A stretch of 64,000 nucleotides of DNA from Paraburkholderia dioscoreae (GCF_902459535.1 NZ_LR699554.1:62001-126000), one strand, 5' to 3'; counted from the stretch's first letter, positions 34,614 through 43,600 are shown. Notes: a model not told the origin generated them from the letters alone. Made by a program: numbers and translations.

Positions 34614-35723
34614 TCAGGCCGGCAACGCTTCATAGGCAGTCGCGAGGTGATAGGGCGTGGTCGACGGCATGTCGGCGCGCGCCACCTCACCCGCCGGCGT
34701 CTTGCATTCGAACCAGCCCTGCGGACGCAGGAAACGTTGCTGGAACAGTTCGATTTGCCGTGGCAGCGCGGCGAGCGCGGTTGGCTCGTCGTAGCTTGCC
34801 AGCGCGCGCAGATATTCCGTTTGCGCCCAGATCCGCTGGGTCGCGTCCTTGACCCGCCCGGTTTCGTCGAGCGAGGCGCACACGCCGCCTGTCTCCCGGT
34901 CCACCCCGTTTTGCTGCGCGAAACTGAACGCACGCGGCATGGCTTCGGCAAGACCGGAGCCTTCGAACACGGCGCCCGCCTGCCTGACCAGCCAGAACCA
35001 CTCGAACTGGTGACCGGGTTCCAGACGGTTATCGTCCGCACCAATCGGCAATTCGGCGATACAACCCGTAGGCGCATGGATGAAGTGACGGGCGACCGCG
35101 CCGGCGAGGCGCCGCAACGCGGCGTCGAAAGCGTTGTCGTGCGTGGCTTCGCGAGCGGCCAGCCAGGCTTCGGTCAGGTGCATCAACGGATTCTGGATCG
35201 GCGTGCCCGTTACGCTGGCGAAATCCGCGCTCAGCGCGGCGTTGAACAGATCGCCTTCAGCGGCGAAGTTCGACTGGATCAGCGCCGACGTGCGATGCAC
35301 GATTTCCAGCGCGTCGCGATTGCCGGAGCGCCGGCCATATTCCGCGCAAGCAAACACGACGAACGCGTGCGTGTACAGATCCTTCGTGGTGTCGAGCGGT
35401 GCGCCTTGCGGATCGACGCTGTAGAACCATCCGCCGTGGCGGGTGTCCTGAAAGGTATGCGTCAACGAGTCGAACAGCACTCGCGCATGCGCTTCGTCGC
35501 CCGCTTGCGAGAACACGAACAGTTGCCGCGCGCAGGCCATAGCCCGGTAACGCGCGGGAGGTAACGGCTGATGGTCCTCGGCGCTGAGCGCTTCGTAGGG
35601 CAGCTTCAGTGCGGTATTAAAACCCGGGCCGCGCCACATGGGCAGCACTACGCCTGTGAAGTGATCGCGCAGCCGGGTAGCGAGCGCGATGGTGGAAGCG
35701 GCGGGAGGGTTCATGCTCTGCAT
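34614..35723 (-). CDS. AGE-family (N-acylglucosamine 2-epimerase / mannose isomerase) protein
   Basis: A 369-aa (alpha/alpha)6-barrel protein. Motifs of the family: RQLFVFSQAGD, HGGWFYSVDPQG, TKDLYTHAFVVFACAEY, NPLMHLTEAWLAAREAT, EPGHQFEWFWLVRQAG and RIWAQTEYLRAL with the catalytic His/Glu/Arg residues. Members isomerise aldoses and ketoses such as mannose/fructose or epimerise N-acylhexosamines. In beta-proteobacteria, D-mannose isomerase-type activity is common, but specificity here is inferred. Starts at 35723, 35714 and the TTG at 35729 are all possible. Confidence 0.88.
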   Translation of the reverse strand: MQSMNPPAASTIALATRLRDHFTGVVLPMWRGPGFNTALKLPYEALSAEDHQPLPPARYRAMACARQLFVFSQAGDEAHARVLFDSLTHTFQDTRHGGWFYSVDPQGAPLDTTKDLYTHAFVVFACAEYGRRSGNRDALEIVHRTSALIQSNFAAEGDLFNAALSADFASVTGTPIQNPLMHLTEAWLAAREATHDNAFDAALRRLAGAVARHFIHAPTGCIAELPIGADDNRLEPGHQFEWFWLVRQAGAVFEGSGLAEAMPRAFSFAQQNGVDRETGGVCASLDETGRVKDATQRIWAQTEYLRALASYDEPTALAALPRQIELFQQRFLRPQGWFECKTPAGEVARADMPSTTPYHLATAYEALPA

Positions 35724-35987
35724 AGTCAAATTGATTCAGCTCGTATTTCGAAGCGCCCACGGACTCATGCCGTAGCCTGAGTTGCTGCGCGGCGCGGTTA
35801 CCGGCAAGCCTGTTGGTGAGCGCGGATGCTACCTGCTTTACGGGCCAGCAGCAGCACGACGACTTGCCGCGCGACCCGCTTAACCGCCTGGCGGCGTGCG
35901 GCTTAGCATAAAGCAAACGGATCCCGCTGGCACTCCGGCGCCGACGCGGAAAACACTTCAAATAATTGCCGACAAGGAGGAACAACA

Positions 35988-36674
35988 ATGTTGGGGAATC
36001 TCGAACTCATCGCCCGTCTGGTGCTGGCCGCGGCGCTCGGCAGCGTCATCGGCTTCGAGCGGGAACGGCTTTCATGGGCCGCGGGTTTGCGTACGCACAT
36101 GCTGGTGTGCGTCGGTTCGACGCTCATCATGATCGTATCGGCCTATGGCTTTGCGGAAGTGCTGAGCGGCGAGCACGTGGTGCTCGATCCGTCGCGGATG
36201 GCCGCGCAGGTGGTGTCGGGCATCGGCTTTCTCGGTGCGGGCTCGATCCTGCTGCGCGGCGAGATCGTGCGCGGGCTGACCACGGCGGCGAGCCTGTGGT
36301 CGGTGGCCGCCATCGGTCTGGCGGTTGGCGGCGGACTGTATACGGCGTCGATCGCGGCGACCATCATCATTCTGATCATCCTTGCCGGCATCAAGCCGCT
36401 GGAGCGCCGCTTCATCACCGTCAAGCAACGGCGCCAACTGACGATGATCGTCGAGCGCGGCGCCATGACGTTCCACTCGCTGCACGACGAGCTCGGCGCC
36501 GCGAGCCCGCGCGTCAAACAGTTCGTGATGCAGCAAAGCGAGGACGCGCCCGAGTGCGACGAGGTGGTGATCACCTTGCATCGTGTGTCGAATACGGAAT
36601 ATGAGGCGATCTGCAGCCGCTTGCGTCAGTTGCATGGCGTCAAGCAGTTCCGGCAGGACGACGCGACTTCGTAA
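35988..36674 (+). CDS. MgtC/SapB-family membrane protein
   Basis: A 228-aa inner-membrane protein with a strong AAGGAGG site. The N-terminal MgtC domain (about 1-135) has four to five helices and the family core GFERERLSWAAGLRTHMLVCVGS and VVSGIGFLGAGSILLRG...RGLTTAASLWSVAAIGLAVG. A cytosolic C-terminal domain of about 90 residues follows. In several pathogens MgtC inhibits the F1Fo ATP synthase and supports survival in low magnesium or in macrophages. In soil bacteria the role is less clear. No magnesium-sensing leader is evident. Confidence 0.93.
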   Translation: MLGNLELIARLVLAAALGSVIGFERERLSWAAGLRTHMLVCVGSTLIMIVSAYGFAEVLSGEHVVLDPSRMAAQVVSGIGFLGAGSILLRGEIVRGLTTAASLWSVAAIGLAVGGGLYTASIAATIIILIILAGIKPLERRFITVKQRRQLTMIVERGAMTFHSLHDELGAASPRVKQFVMQQSEDAPECDEVVITLHRVSNTEYEAICSRLRQLHGVKQFRQDDATS

Positions 36675-36806
36675 AAACGGAAAATCCTCGGCGAATGGCT
36701 TCGGCGGGCGCGGGCGGCCATGCGACAATGCGGTCTCGAAAAATTCCAACGGCATTGACGAGCGGTGTCCGGCGCCCGCTTTCCGGCGACGACCGCTTTT
36801 TTCTCT

Positions 36807-38129
36807 ATGGCAGATTCCGTAGCATCCACGCAGTCCCGGCCTTCGCGCGCAGCTTCGAAGAAGCGGCGTCAGGCCACCGTCTCGACCGAAACTGAAAACA
36901 AGCTGGCGCGCGCCGCGCGCTCGGCACAACGTCTCGCGCAATTGAGCGACGCCTCTCGCGACGACGCCACGCTCGATCTATTTCCCGACGATCCCACCCG
37001 CGCGACGCTGGAAGCGATGAATATCGATATCCGGCAAGGCACGCTGCATGGTTTCGAATTACCCGATGTGGTGCTGGCCGCGGTCGGCGCGGTCGATACG
37101 GGCGACAGCGCGTCGCTTGAGGCGCGCGCGGCTCGCCGCGCGCCGCGTGCCCCGAAGTCCGATGAGCCGGTGCCGGTCAATGCGCAACTGAGTGGGCTCG
37201 AAATCGAGCCGGTGGCGGCAATGGTTCCGCCGGCTGGCGAACCGGCTCTGGGTGACACGAAACCGGCAACGGACGCTAACGCCGAAGAGAAACCGGCGGT
37301 GTCGGCGCCGCTGACGCCGGCTATGGCGGCTGCAACCGTGGCGCGCAGCGTGACCGCGCTGCGGCAGGCGTCCGAGCCGGGCGCGACCACTGATACCGCA
37401 ATTGCATCGACCTCGGGCGTCGGCAAGGCGCCGCAACGTTTCGCCGCGACTTTCGCCAAGGCGGCATCGGCTTCGGCATCGGCATCGGCATCGCGGGAAG
37501 CGCCTACGGCTGAAACGGCAAGCGCGGTGGATGAACCCGCTCCGGCCGAATCAGACGCTGCGCCCACCGAGTCGAAGCCCGGCACGGAGACACTGGTGAA
37601 TTCATCGGTATCTGCTCAGGCGAGCGCCGAGTTCGCCGCTCCGTGGCGCGAAGCCCGGCGCGCCGAGGCGGCTGCGGCCGCGTTGCGCGCCGCGCCGGAA
37701 CTTGATCGCGCGCGGGCAACCGCCTTCGCCGATACCGTCGATGCGCTGTATGGTGTGATCGCCGATCAGCGCCGCGCCGCGACCGATCATTCGCGACGCA
37801 TGAAGTGGATGCTATCGATCGTGGTGGGCGCGTTGTTGGCCACGGTCGCCATCGGCATCACGCAAACCGTGCTGCTGATGCGCCTGACGCGTGAGACCAC
37901 CGCGCAGCAGCACCGTATGGAACAGATGATGCAGAACCAGCAGGCGGCCATGACCAGCTTACTCGACACCCACTTGGCGATGGCGAACGCAACCGCTGCG
38001 AATGCTGCTTCCGACGCGGCCACGGCCGCGCCCGCTGCACCTCAGCAAGCCACCGCCCCGTCGGCGCACACGAGGCGCACCGCACGGGCGCAGCATCCGC
38101 ACAAGCCGAAAGCGGCCAGCCCGCATTGA
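36807..38129 (+). CDS. Ala/Pro-rich protein with a single C-terminal membrane anchor
   Basis: A 440-aa protein from the ATG at 36807 (a GTG at 36765 is possible; neither has a strong ribosome binding site). Residues 1-325 are mostly low-complexity Ala/Thr/Pro/Glu-rich sequence, with one conserved-looking segment (ATLDLFPDDPTRATLEAMNIDIRQG). One transmembrane helix lies at about 332-357 (MLSIVVGALLATVAIGITQTVLLM), flanked by likely coiled coil (EQMMQNQQAAMTSLLD). The basic residues before the helix suggest the long N-terminal part is cytosolic. I do not recognise a family. It may be a scaffold or envelope-anchored factor. Confidence 0.7.
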   Translation: MADSVASTQSRPSRAASKKRRQATVSTETENKLARAARSAQRLAQLSDASRDDATLDLFPDDPTRATLEAMNIDIRQGTLHGFELPDVVLAAVGAVDTGDSASLEARAARRAPRAPKSDEPVPVNAQLSGLEIEPVAAMVPPAGEPALGDTKPATDANAEEKPAVSAPLTPAMAAATVARSVTALRQASEPGATTDTAIASTSGVGKAPQRFAATFAKAASASASASASREAPTAETASAVDEPAPAESDAAPTESKPGTETLVNSSVSAQASAEFAAPWREARRAEAAAAALRAAPELDRARATAFADTVDALYGVIADQRRAATDHSRRMKWMLSIVVGALLATVAIGITQTVLLMRLTRETTAQQHRMEQMMQNQQAAMTSLLDTHLAMANATAANAASDAATAAPAAPQQATAPSAHTRRTARAQHPHKPKAASPH

Positions 38130-38456
38130 CGGTCAGCGACCGCCGCGCCGGCGACCAAGCCGGCTGCGGCATTCCGCTCGACGACCGCCTACCAGCGGTT
38201 CCTCAGTTCCTCTCTCGCGAAAACCGGCGGCGACATAGCACCGGGTTAGATCACTCGGCAATAAGCCATTCCTTCCGGCCCTGAAATCTAAAAAACGGGG
38301 ACGTTGTCATGATGCAACGCACCATGCGCGGAAAACCCGCGTCCACGGACCGCGCCCAAAAAATTGCTGCATTGCACTAGCATTTAACTAGGGAAAACCC
38401 TATAATTATTCTTAAGGGAAAACCCTAGCAAATGCAGTCACCAACCGGGAGTCGCC
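38130..38456. other. Non-coding region with the promoter of the 52-aa gene
   Basis: About 330 bases after the Ala-rich protein gene. I see no gene in it. Its last 70 bases hold two TAGGG-type inverted repeats around a TATAAT box (separate entry). Confidence 0.5.
38389..38427 (+). promoter_or_regulatory. Twin TAGGG-AAAA-CCCTA inverted repeats around a -10 box
   Basis: TAGGGAAAACCCTA (38389-38402) and AAGGGAAAACCCTA (38414-38427) are spaced exactly 25 bases apart and share GGGAAAACCCTA. TATAAT (38401-38406) lies between them and overlaps the first. The second copy would lie at or just after the transcription start. This layout suits cooperative binding of a dimeric regulator to both copies. 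Confidence 0.6.
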
Positions 38457-38615
38457 ATGAGCTTCATCTTTGCATTGTTCCAAAAGGTCAGCGACCTCTT
38501 TGCGTCGCCCCATCTGCCGCTGGATGCGGATTACTCGTACAAGGCACGCAGCCGCGAAGCAGAGCGCGTGCGCCGCTCACAGGCTACGTTGTTCGGCATC
38601 AAGCTGAGCGACTAA
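38457..38615 (+). CDS. Small 52-aa protein with its own promoter and terminator
   Basis: ATG at 38457, stop TAA at 38613, with CGGGAG at proper distance before the start. The product begins MSFIFALFQKVSDLFASPHL and ends SQATLFGIKLSD. The N-terminal 18 residues could form an amphipathic or membrane-touching helix. The rest is charged (YKARSREAERVRRSQ), so it may be peripheral to the membrane or bind nucleic acid. A strong promoter-like region with twin inverted repeats precedes it and a perfect 10-bp intrinsic terminator follows, so it is probably a real, well-expressed single gene. I do not recognise the family. Confidence 0.75.
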   Translation: MSFIFALFQKVSDLFASPHLPLDADYSYKARSREAERVRRSQATLFGIKLSD

Positions 38616-38692
38616 AGCCGGGCTGTACCGGCCCGAAGTGCGGACAATCGCGCGCGGGCTCGCATTACGGGTGCGCATCGCATTAATTATTG

Positions 38693-38733
38693 AAGCCACA
38701 GTTCGCGAAACGCGTACTGTGGCTTTTGTTTTT
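38693..38733 (+). terminator. Intrinsic terminator of the 52-aa gene
   Basis: AAGCCACAGT (38693-38702) and ACTGTGGCTT (38716-38725) form a perfect 10-bp stem, followed by TTTGTTTTT. Confidence 0.9.
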
Positions 38734-39053
38734 GGACCGCCTCCCCGCTCGGTCTTTCTGTCCGAATATTTCCATACCGAAATGAATGTAACGGCGCCTG
38801 ACACTGCGCCGCTTCGCCGCAGGGCCGAACCATCGCGCATGGCTTGATACGTCGGCGTTAGAGGCTGAAACGGCCACCGCTCATCCGTCCCTAACATTGA
38901 AATGAGCGCTTACAAGTGCTCACGTCTTCCCGTAGTTCGCGCCGCTAAAGTTGCCCTCAAGCGTACGGCGTCCGATTCGAGCCTGAGATTGCAGGTCGAG
39001 GCCAATCGAGCACGGACGCTGGCTCGATACAAAACTTTTGACGGGAGGTCAGT
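38734..39053. other. Non-coding region before the His-rich protein gene
   Basis: About 320 bases. I see no gene, repeat or clear promoter in it apart from the GGGAGG ribosome binding site just before 39054. Confidence 0.45.
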
Positions 39054-39350
39054 ATGAAAACCTTTAACAAGACATCGCGTTCGCTCATTGCAACCCTGCT
39101 TGCGGGCGGCGCGCTGCTCGCAGCGGGCAGCGCATTCGCCCAGGAACGGGTGGTGGAGAACGGTCCGGGACCGGCGGTCTACGGTCAGCCGCATATGATG
39201 CCGGTTGGCGTGTCGATCAACATCGGCTGGCATGGCGATCGTTACTACGACGGCCATCGCTACTGGGCTCATGACGACTGGATGCGCCATCATCCGCACG
39301 ACTACGATCCGCATCATCACGGCGACCATCGTCCGCCGCAGCATTACTGA
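39054..39350 (+). CDS. Small periplasmic His-rich protein
   Basis: A 98-aa exported protein with strong ribosome binding site GGGAGG. The signal peptide MKTFNKTSRSLIATLLAGGALLAAGSAFA is cleaved before QERVVENG. The mature C-terminal third is packed with His, Asp and Tyr (YYDGHRYW, MRHHPHDYD, HHHGDHRPPQHY), with no cysteine. Such tails bind transition metals (Ni, Cu, Zn), so a periplasmic metal buffer is plausible but unproven. It resembles small YXWGQ/hydrophilic envelope proteins common in Burkholderia. It stands alone, followed by a 12-bp hairpin. Confidence 0.85.
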   Translation: MKTFNKTSRSLIATLLAGGALLAAGSAFAQERVVENGPGPAVYGQPHMMPVGVSINIGWHGDRYYDGHRYWAHDDWMRHHPHDYDPHHHGDHRPPQHY

Positions 39351-39425
39351 TCCGCGCGTGACGCCGCCGCGTAACGCGGCGTGAAGCCGGCACCAGCAAG
39401 CAGGCACCAAGCAGGCGTGAAGCAA

Positions 39426-39462
39426 ACAAGGCCGGTCCTTCCTCGCGGAAGACCGGCCTTGT
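39426..39462. terminator. Hairpin after the His-rich protein gene
   Basis: ACAAGGCCGGTC and GACCGGCCTTGT form a perfect 12-bp stem with a 13-base loop. There is no T run on the plus strand; still a likely transcript end. Confidence 0.65.
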
Positions 39463-39531
39463 CACGTTCAGCCTTGCAAATCCGCGCGCTGCGCTATGCT
39501 TCAAAGCTTTCGACGGCAGCAGGAGAGCGGC

Positions 39532-40446
39532 GTGGACAAGGCAGTGATAGGCGTAGTGGGCACGGGATTGATGGGCGTCGGTATTGCGACGCAAAGTGCA
39601 TTGCACGGACACAGGACGCTCGTCCACGACGTGGATCCGGCGCGTCTGGCGAGCGTCGCGTCGAAAGCGCAAGCCGTGCTCGACGAACTGATCGATGTCG
39701 GGCGTATCGACCGGGCGGCGAGCCAGGCAGCGCTGGCTCGCATCGAAACCCATGCGCAACTTGACGTGATGGCGTCGGCGCAATTCGTGATCGAGGCAAT
39801 TCCCGAAGTACTCGAACTGAAGCATCGCCTGTATGCGGCGCTGACCGGGTTGCTGACTGACGACGCAATTCTCGCGAGCAACACCAGCGGCTTCCCGCCC
39901 GATCAACTGGTCGCGCCGTTGCGCGCGAAAGAGCGCTTCGTGATCGCGCATTTCTGGAACCCGCCGCACATGATTCCGCTCGTCGAAGTCGTGCCGGGCA
40001 CTGCGACCGCGCCGGAAGTGACGCAGCAGACCGCCGCGTTGATGAGCGCGATCGGCATGGAGCCGGTGGTGCTGGCGAAGGCGATTCCGGGTTTCGTCGG
40101 CAACCGGTTGCAGTTCGCGGTACTGCGGGAGGCGTTGAATATCGTCCGCTCCGGCGCGGCGACGCCCGACGTGGTCGATCGGGTGATGAAGGCGTCGCTC
40201 GGCCGTCGCTGGGGGATCGTCGGACCGTTCGAGGGCGCGGACATGGGCGGCCTCGACACCTTCCTCGATATCTCCTCGCATCTGATGCCGGAACTGGCCA
40301 AAGACGAAGGTGTGCTCGACTTGTTACGCGAGCAGGTCGATGCAGGGCGGGTCGGCGTGCGCAGCGGCGCCGGCTTTTACGAATGGGACGATGCGCATCT
40401 GGCGCAGGTGAAGGAAGGGCGCAGGCGCGTGATCAGTCGCGGTTAA
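39532..40446 (+). CDS. 3-hydroxyacyl-CoA dehydrogenase-family NAD-dependent enzyme
   Basis: A 304-aa protein starting at GTG 39532, supported by AGGAGAGC; the ATG at 39496 lacks such a site. The Rossmann NAD motif GVVGTGLMGVGIA lies at the N-terminus, followed by VIEAIPEVLELKHRL, ILASNTSGFPPD and HFWNPPHMIPLVEVVPG (the catalytic His segment), then the all-helical C-terminal domain (GFVGNRLQFAVLREALNIV). It belongs to the family of short HADH proteins acting on beta-hydroxy acyl-CoAs or small hydroxy acids (for example L-carnitine or L-gulonate dehydrogenases). Substrate unknown. Confidence 0.9.
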   Translation: MDKAVIGVVGTGLMGVGIATQSALHGHRTLVHDVDPARLASVASKAQAVLDELIDVGRIDRAASQAALARIETHAQLDVMASAQFVIEAIPEVLELKHRLYAALTGLLTDDAILASNTSGFPPDQLVAPLRAKERFVIAHFWNPPHMIPLVEVVPGTATAPEVTQQTAALMSAIGMEPVVLAKAIPGFVGNRLQFAVLREALNIVRSGAATPDVVDRVMKASLGRRWGIVGPFEGADMGGLDTFLDISSHLMPELAKDEGVLDLLREQVDAGRVGVRSGAGFYEWDDAHLAQVKEGRRRVISRG

Positions 40447-40606
40447 TGAGCGATCGCGGCGAAGGCGGCTGATATGACCGACGCGGACGAGGCTTCATGT
40501 GCAACGACACGAGGAAATGCTTCGCGGTCAGTGCAAGCAGAGCGGCGGCCGCCGCTCTGCGGTATAAATGCCATCTAGCCAAAATCCGCAAAGCCAACCC
40601 ATCTCC

Positions 40607-41218
40607 ATGTCCCACTACTTCTACGATCCCGCCACCGGCCACGGCCTTGCGCACGATCCGTTCAAAGCCATCGTCGCCCCGCGTCTGATCGGCTGGATTT
40701 CGTCGCGCGATACCGAAGGCACCTTGAACCTCGCGCCGTACAGTTTCTTCGGCGCGTTCGCCACCTTCCCGCCGATCATCGGTTTTTGCAGCGAAGGTCA
40801 TAAGGACAGCGTCACCAACATCGAAGCCACCGGCGAATTTGTCTGGAACCTCGCCACCAAACCGCTCGCCGAGCAGATGAATCGTTCGTCGGCGCCGGTC
40901 CCGCCGTCTGTCGATGAGTTCGAACTCGCCGGCCTCACGCCTGCGCCGGGCCGCAACGTTGCCGTGCCGCACGTCGCCGAATCGCCGGCCGCGCTCGAAT
41001 GCAAACTGCTGCAAGTGGTGCGTCTGCACACGCTCGACGGCACGCCGATGGATAACTACCTGTCGCTCGGCCAGGTGGTCGGCGTCCACATCAACGAGGC
41101 GTATCTGAAAGACGGCCTGTTCGACACTCACGCCGCGCAGCCGATCATGCGCGCCGGGTACCGCGCTGACTACGCGGAAATCGGCGACATGTTCCAGATG
41201 TTCCGCCCGAGCGTATAA
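40607..41218 (+). CDS. Flavin reductase-like (DIM6/NTAB) FMN-binding protein
   Basis: A 203-aa split-barrel flavoprotein. Hallmarks: KAIVAPRLIGWISSRDTEGTLNLAPYSFFGAFATFPPIIGF, the FMN-binding core of this family, then KDSVTNIEATGEFVWNLATKPLAEQMN. I chose the ATG at 40607 because MSHYFYDP is the usual family start; the ATG at 40568 would add 13 odd residues. Such proteins reduce flavin for partner monooxygenases or act as small NAD(P)H:FMN enzymes. No partner monooxygenase is adjacent; a cupin gene follows. Confidence 0.9.
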   Translation: MSHYFYDPATGHGLAHDPFKAIVAPRLIGWISSRDTEGTLNLAPYSFFGAFATFPPIIGFCSEGHKDSVTNIEATGEFVWNLATKPLAEQMNRSSAPVPPSVDEFELAGLTPAPGRNVAVPHVAESPAALECKLLQVVRLHTLDGTPMDNYLSLGQVVGVHINEAYLKDGLFDTHAAQPIMRAGYRADYAEIGDMFQMFRPSV

Positions 41219-41386
41219 GCGCCGCCGCGTTTGAAAACACGTCGCGCCGTGCAAGGCGGCGCGGCGTTCACCGCATCGCCGCTGAATCGCGCGAAACCGC
41301 AGCCCGCACACTGGCCCGCTTGATGCTTGCAACCGACGCTCCAACGCGTCGTTTTCAACTGCCGGCTCACTTCCAGGAGCGCGATC

Positions 41387-41821
41387 ATGTCCACCGAATT
41401 CGCCACGCAATTCAGCCATGTCCGTCCGCAAGACACGTCCTACGAGGATCAGGGCTTACGCGACTTTTTTCTCTATCGTGATTTAGGCATTGCGCAGGCG
41501 ACCGGCGGCAAGGTGCTCGCGCAACTCGTCAAGGCGAATCACGCACCAGAGCAAGGCACTGGTTGGCACCGTCATGAGGCCGATTTCCACATTGTGATCA
41601 TGCTGAAGGGCTGGGCGCGTTTCATGTACGGCGACAAGGAGACGCTCGTCGCCGCCGGTGACTGCGTGCACCAGGCGCCGGGCATCGTCCACTATCTGTT
41701 CGATTACTCGGACGATATGGAGTACATCGAAATTGTCTCGCCGGCGGACTTCAAATCGATCGAAGTCGAAGGGCCATGTGACGTACCCGCGGTGACGCCG
41801 TGGAAGGGCGTCACCGCTTAG
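41387..41821 (+). CDS. Cupin-domain protein
   Basis: A 144-aa single-domain cupin. The first cupin motif gives the metal ligands GTGWHRHEADFHIVIMLKG (His-x-His plus Glu), and the second gives DCVHQAPGIVHYLFDYSDDMEYIEI. CAGGAG precedes the ATG at 41387. It likely binds a divalent metal and could be an isomerase, dioxygenase or ligand-sensing protein. No reaction can be assigned. It is separated from the flavin reductase by 170 bases, so co-transcription is uncertain. Confidence 0.88.
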   Translation: MSTEFATQFSHVRPQDTSYEDQGLRDFFLYRDLGIAQATGGKVLAQLVKANHAPEQGTGWHRHEADFHIVIMLKGWARFMYGDKETLVAAGDCVHQAPGIVHYLFDYSDDMEYIEIVSPADFKSIEVEGPCDVPAVTPWKGVTA

Positions 41822-41920
41822 CGCAAGCAGCGCGTCTGCGTGCGCGCGCAGCGCGAACATCACGCACGCCCCACGCACGCGGCCGTTTCGCTGGAAGGCG
41901 CTGAGCCGCCCCCGCGCGCG

Positions 41921-43381
41921 TTATGTCGCCGGTGGTCGCCTGCGCGGAGCGCGCGACGTCTGCGGTTTGATGGCAGCAGTTGAACCCGCACCCGACGCGG
42001 CGTCAGATTCGTTCGAACCGGCCGCCATCGCCGCATCCACTTCCACGTCGACCACCGCCGCCGCAGCGGGCGCTGCCGCCGTGACCGCGGCGGCCGTTGC
42101 CGCGGGCACCGGCCGGATCGTGTGCGCCCGCGAGCCCACCAGTACTGCGCGCGGTTCGTTGTCGTAAATCACGGCCCGCACGCGCGGATAGACCTGCCGT
42201 TCCCAGCGGTGTCCGTTGAATACCCCGTAATGCCCGACGCCGGTCTGCACGTGGTGCGTCTTCAGATACGGCCGCAACTTGTCGCACATATCCTGTGCCG
42301 CAAGCGTCTGCCCGACGGCGCAGATATCGTCCTTCTCGCCTTCCACCGTGAGCAACGCGGTGCGGCGAATCCTGGACGGCTCGACGAGGCGGCCCTTCAC
42401 TTCGAGGGCATGCAACGGCAGCGCATGCCGCTGAAAAACCGTATCGACGGTCTCCAGATAGAAGTCGGCCGTCAGATCCATTGTCGCGAAGTATTCTTCG
42501 TAGAACGTGTGAATCGTGTCGGCCTTTGCCGGATCGCCTTTGGCGCGCTCGTAATACATCGTCTCAAACGAGTCGAGATGGCGGTTGAGATTCATCGCCA
42601 TGAACGCGGTCAATTGCACGAAGCCCGGATACACGCGCCGGTGCGCACCCGCAAAACCGAACGGCACCGCGCTGATCAGATTCTGCTCGAACCACTCGAT
42701 CGGCTTGCTCTTGGCGAGGTCGTTGACGCGCGTCGGGTTGATGCGAGTGTCGAGCGGGCCGGCCATCAGCGTCATGCTCGCCGGCTGCGCGGGATGATCG
42801 TCGGCGGCCATGAGCGCGACCGCGGCCAGCGCGGCGACGGTCGGCTGGCACACGGCCAGCAGATGCGCGCCGGGCCCCATCGTCTCGGTGAAGTCGATCA
42901 CGTGCTGCACGAATTCGTCGAAGCCGAAGCGGCCCTGGCTCAAGGGCACGTCGCGCGGGTTATGCCAATCGGTGATGTAGACGTCGTGTTCGGCCAGCAT
43001 CGTGCGCACAGTGCCACGCAGCAGCGTCGCAAAGTGGCCGGACATGGGCGCGATCACCAGCACGCGGGGCTGCGGCACCGACGGCTGGGTCTCCTTACGG
43101 AAATGCAGCAGCGAACAGAACGGCGTGTGCGCGGCAACTTCCTCGACGATCGCGACGGATTTGCCTTCCGTCACTACACTGTCGATGCCGAACGGCGGTC
43201 GCACGGGCGTGAGACCGGCGAGCGTCAACAACTCACAGGCGGCGCGGATCGAGCGTCCATGCGGTGTTTCGCCGAACGCGGGCCAGGCGTCGAGCGAGTG
43301 ATTCATGAGAGCCGCACCGTGCCGCATCGGCAGCATCATGTCGGCGAAAGCCTGATATGTGGGATATGCGAACAGGTTCAT
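41921..43381 (-). CDS. phaZ: Intracellular polyhydroxybutyrate depolymerase, with a C-terminal Ala-rich extension
   Basis: A 486-aa protein from the ATG at 43381, preceded by AAGG; the frame is open for 55 more codons upstream without support. It matches intracellular PhaZ enzymes that mobilise PHB granules: VLVIAPMSGHFATLLRGTVRTML, VYITDWHNPRDVP, the cysteine nucleophile in the lipase-like box VCQPT (about C178), AGPLDTRINPT, RVYPGFVQ and the final His in TGVGHYGVFNG. The catalytic region ends around residue 420, the usual length. The last 60 or so residues (ATAAAVTAAAPAAAAVV... RAPRRRPPAT) are Ala-rich and then basic, and could bind DNA or the granule. Confidence 0.92.
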   Translation of the reverse strand: MNLFAYPTYQAFADMMLPMRHGAALMNHSLDAWPAFGETPHGRSIRAACELLTLAGLTPVRPPFGIDSVVTEGKSVAIVEEVAAHTPFCSLLHFRKETQPSVPQPRVLVIAPMSGHFATLLRGTVRTMLAEHDVYITDWHNPRDVPLSQGRFGFDEFVQHVIDFTETMGPGAHLLAVCQPTVAALAAVALMAADDHPAQPASMTLMAGPLDTRINPTRVNDLAKSKPIEWFEQNLISAVPFGFAGAHRRVYPGFVQLTAFMAMNLNRHLDSFETMYYERAKGDPAKADTIHTFYEEYFATMDLTADFYLETVDTVFQRHALPLHALEVKGRLVEPSRIRRTALLTVEGEKDDICAVGQTLAAQDMCDKLRPYLKTHHVQTGVGHYGVFNGHRWERQVYPRVRAVIYDNEPRAVLVGSRAHTIRPVPAATAAAVTAAAPAAAAVVDVEVDAAMAAGSNESDAASGAGSTAAIKPQTSRAPRRRPPAT

Positions 43382-43600
43382 AACCTTCGCACGAATGCTG
43401 AAGAGGAAGGAACCCAAATAGAGGCAAGTCATGTGCCAATCATGCATACGCACAGGCGCGGCCCTGACTGCACGTTGGCATAGCATTTGCGCGAGTGAAG
43501 TCAACGGGCCGAAATTGCCGCGCTTTGGTGCGCGCGCGCACGGCAACGTGCACGCACGGCGTCAGGCGTCGACCGAACGCCTCATCTGGAGGAGAATCGT

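Noticed and set aside
42122..43483. A 453-residue plus-strand frame opposite phaZ
   Set aside because: Antisense shadow; the PhaZ active-site motifs on the minus strand are decisive.
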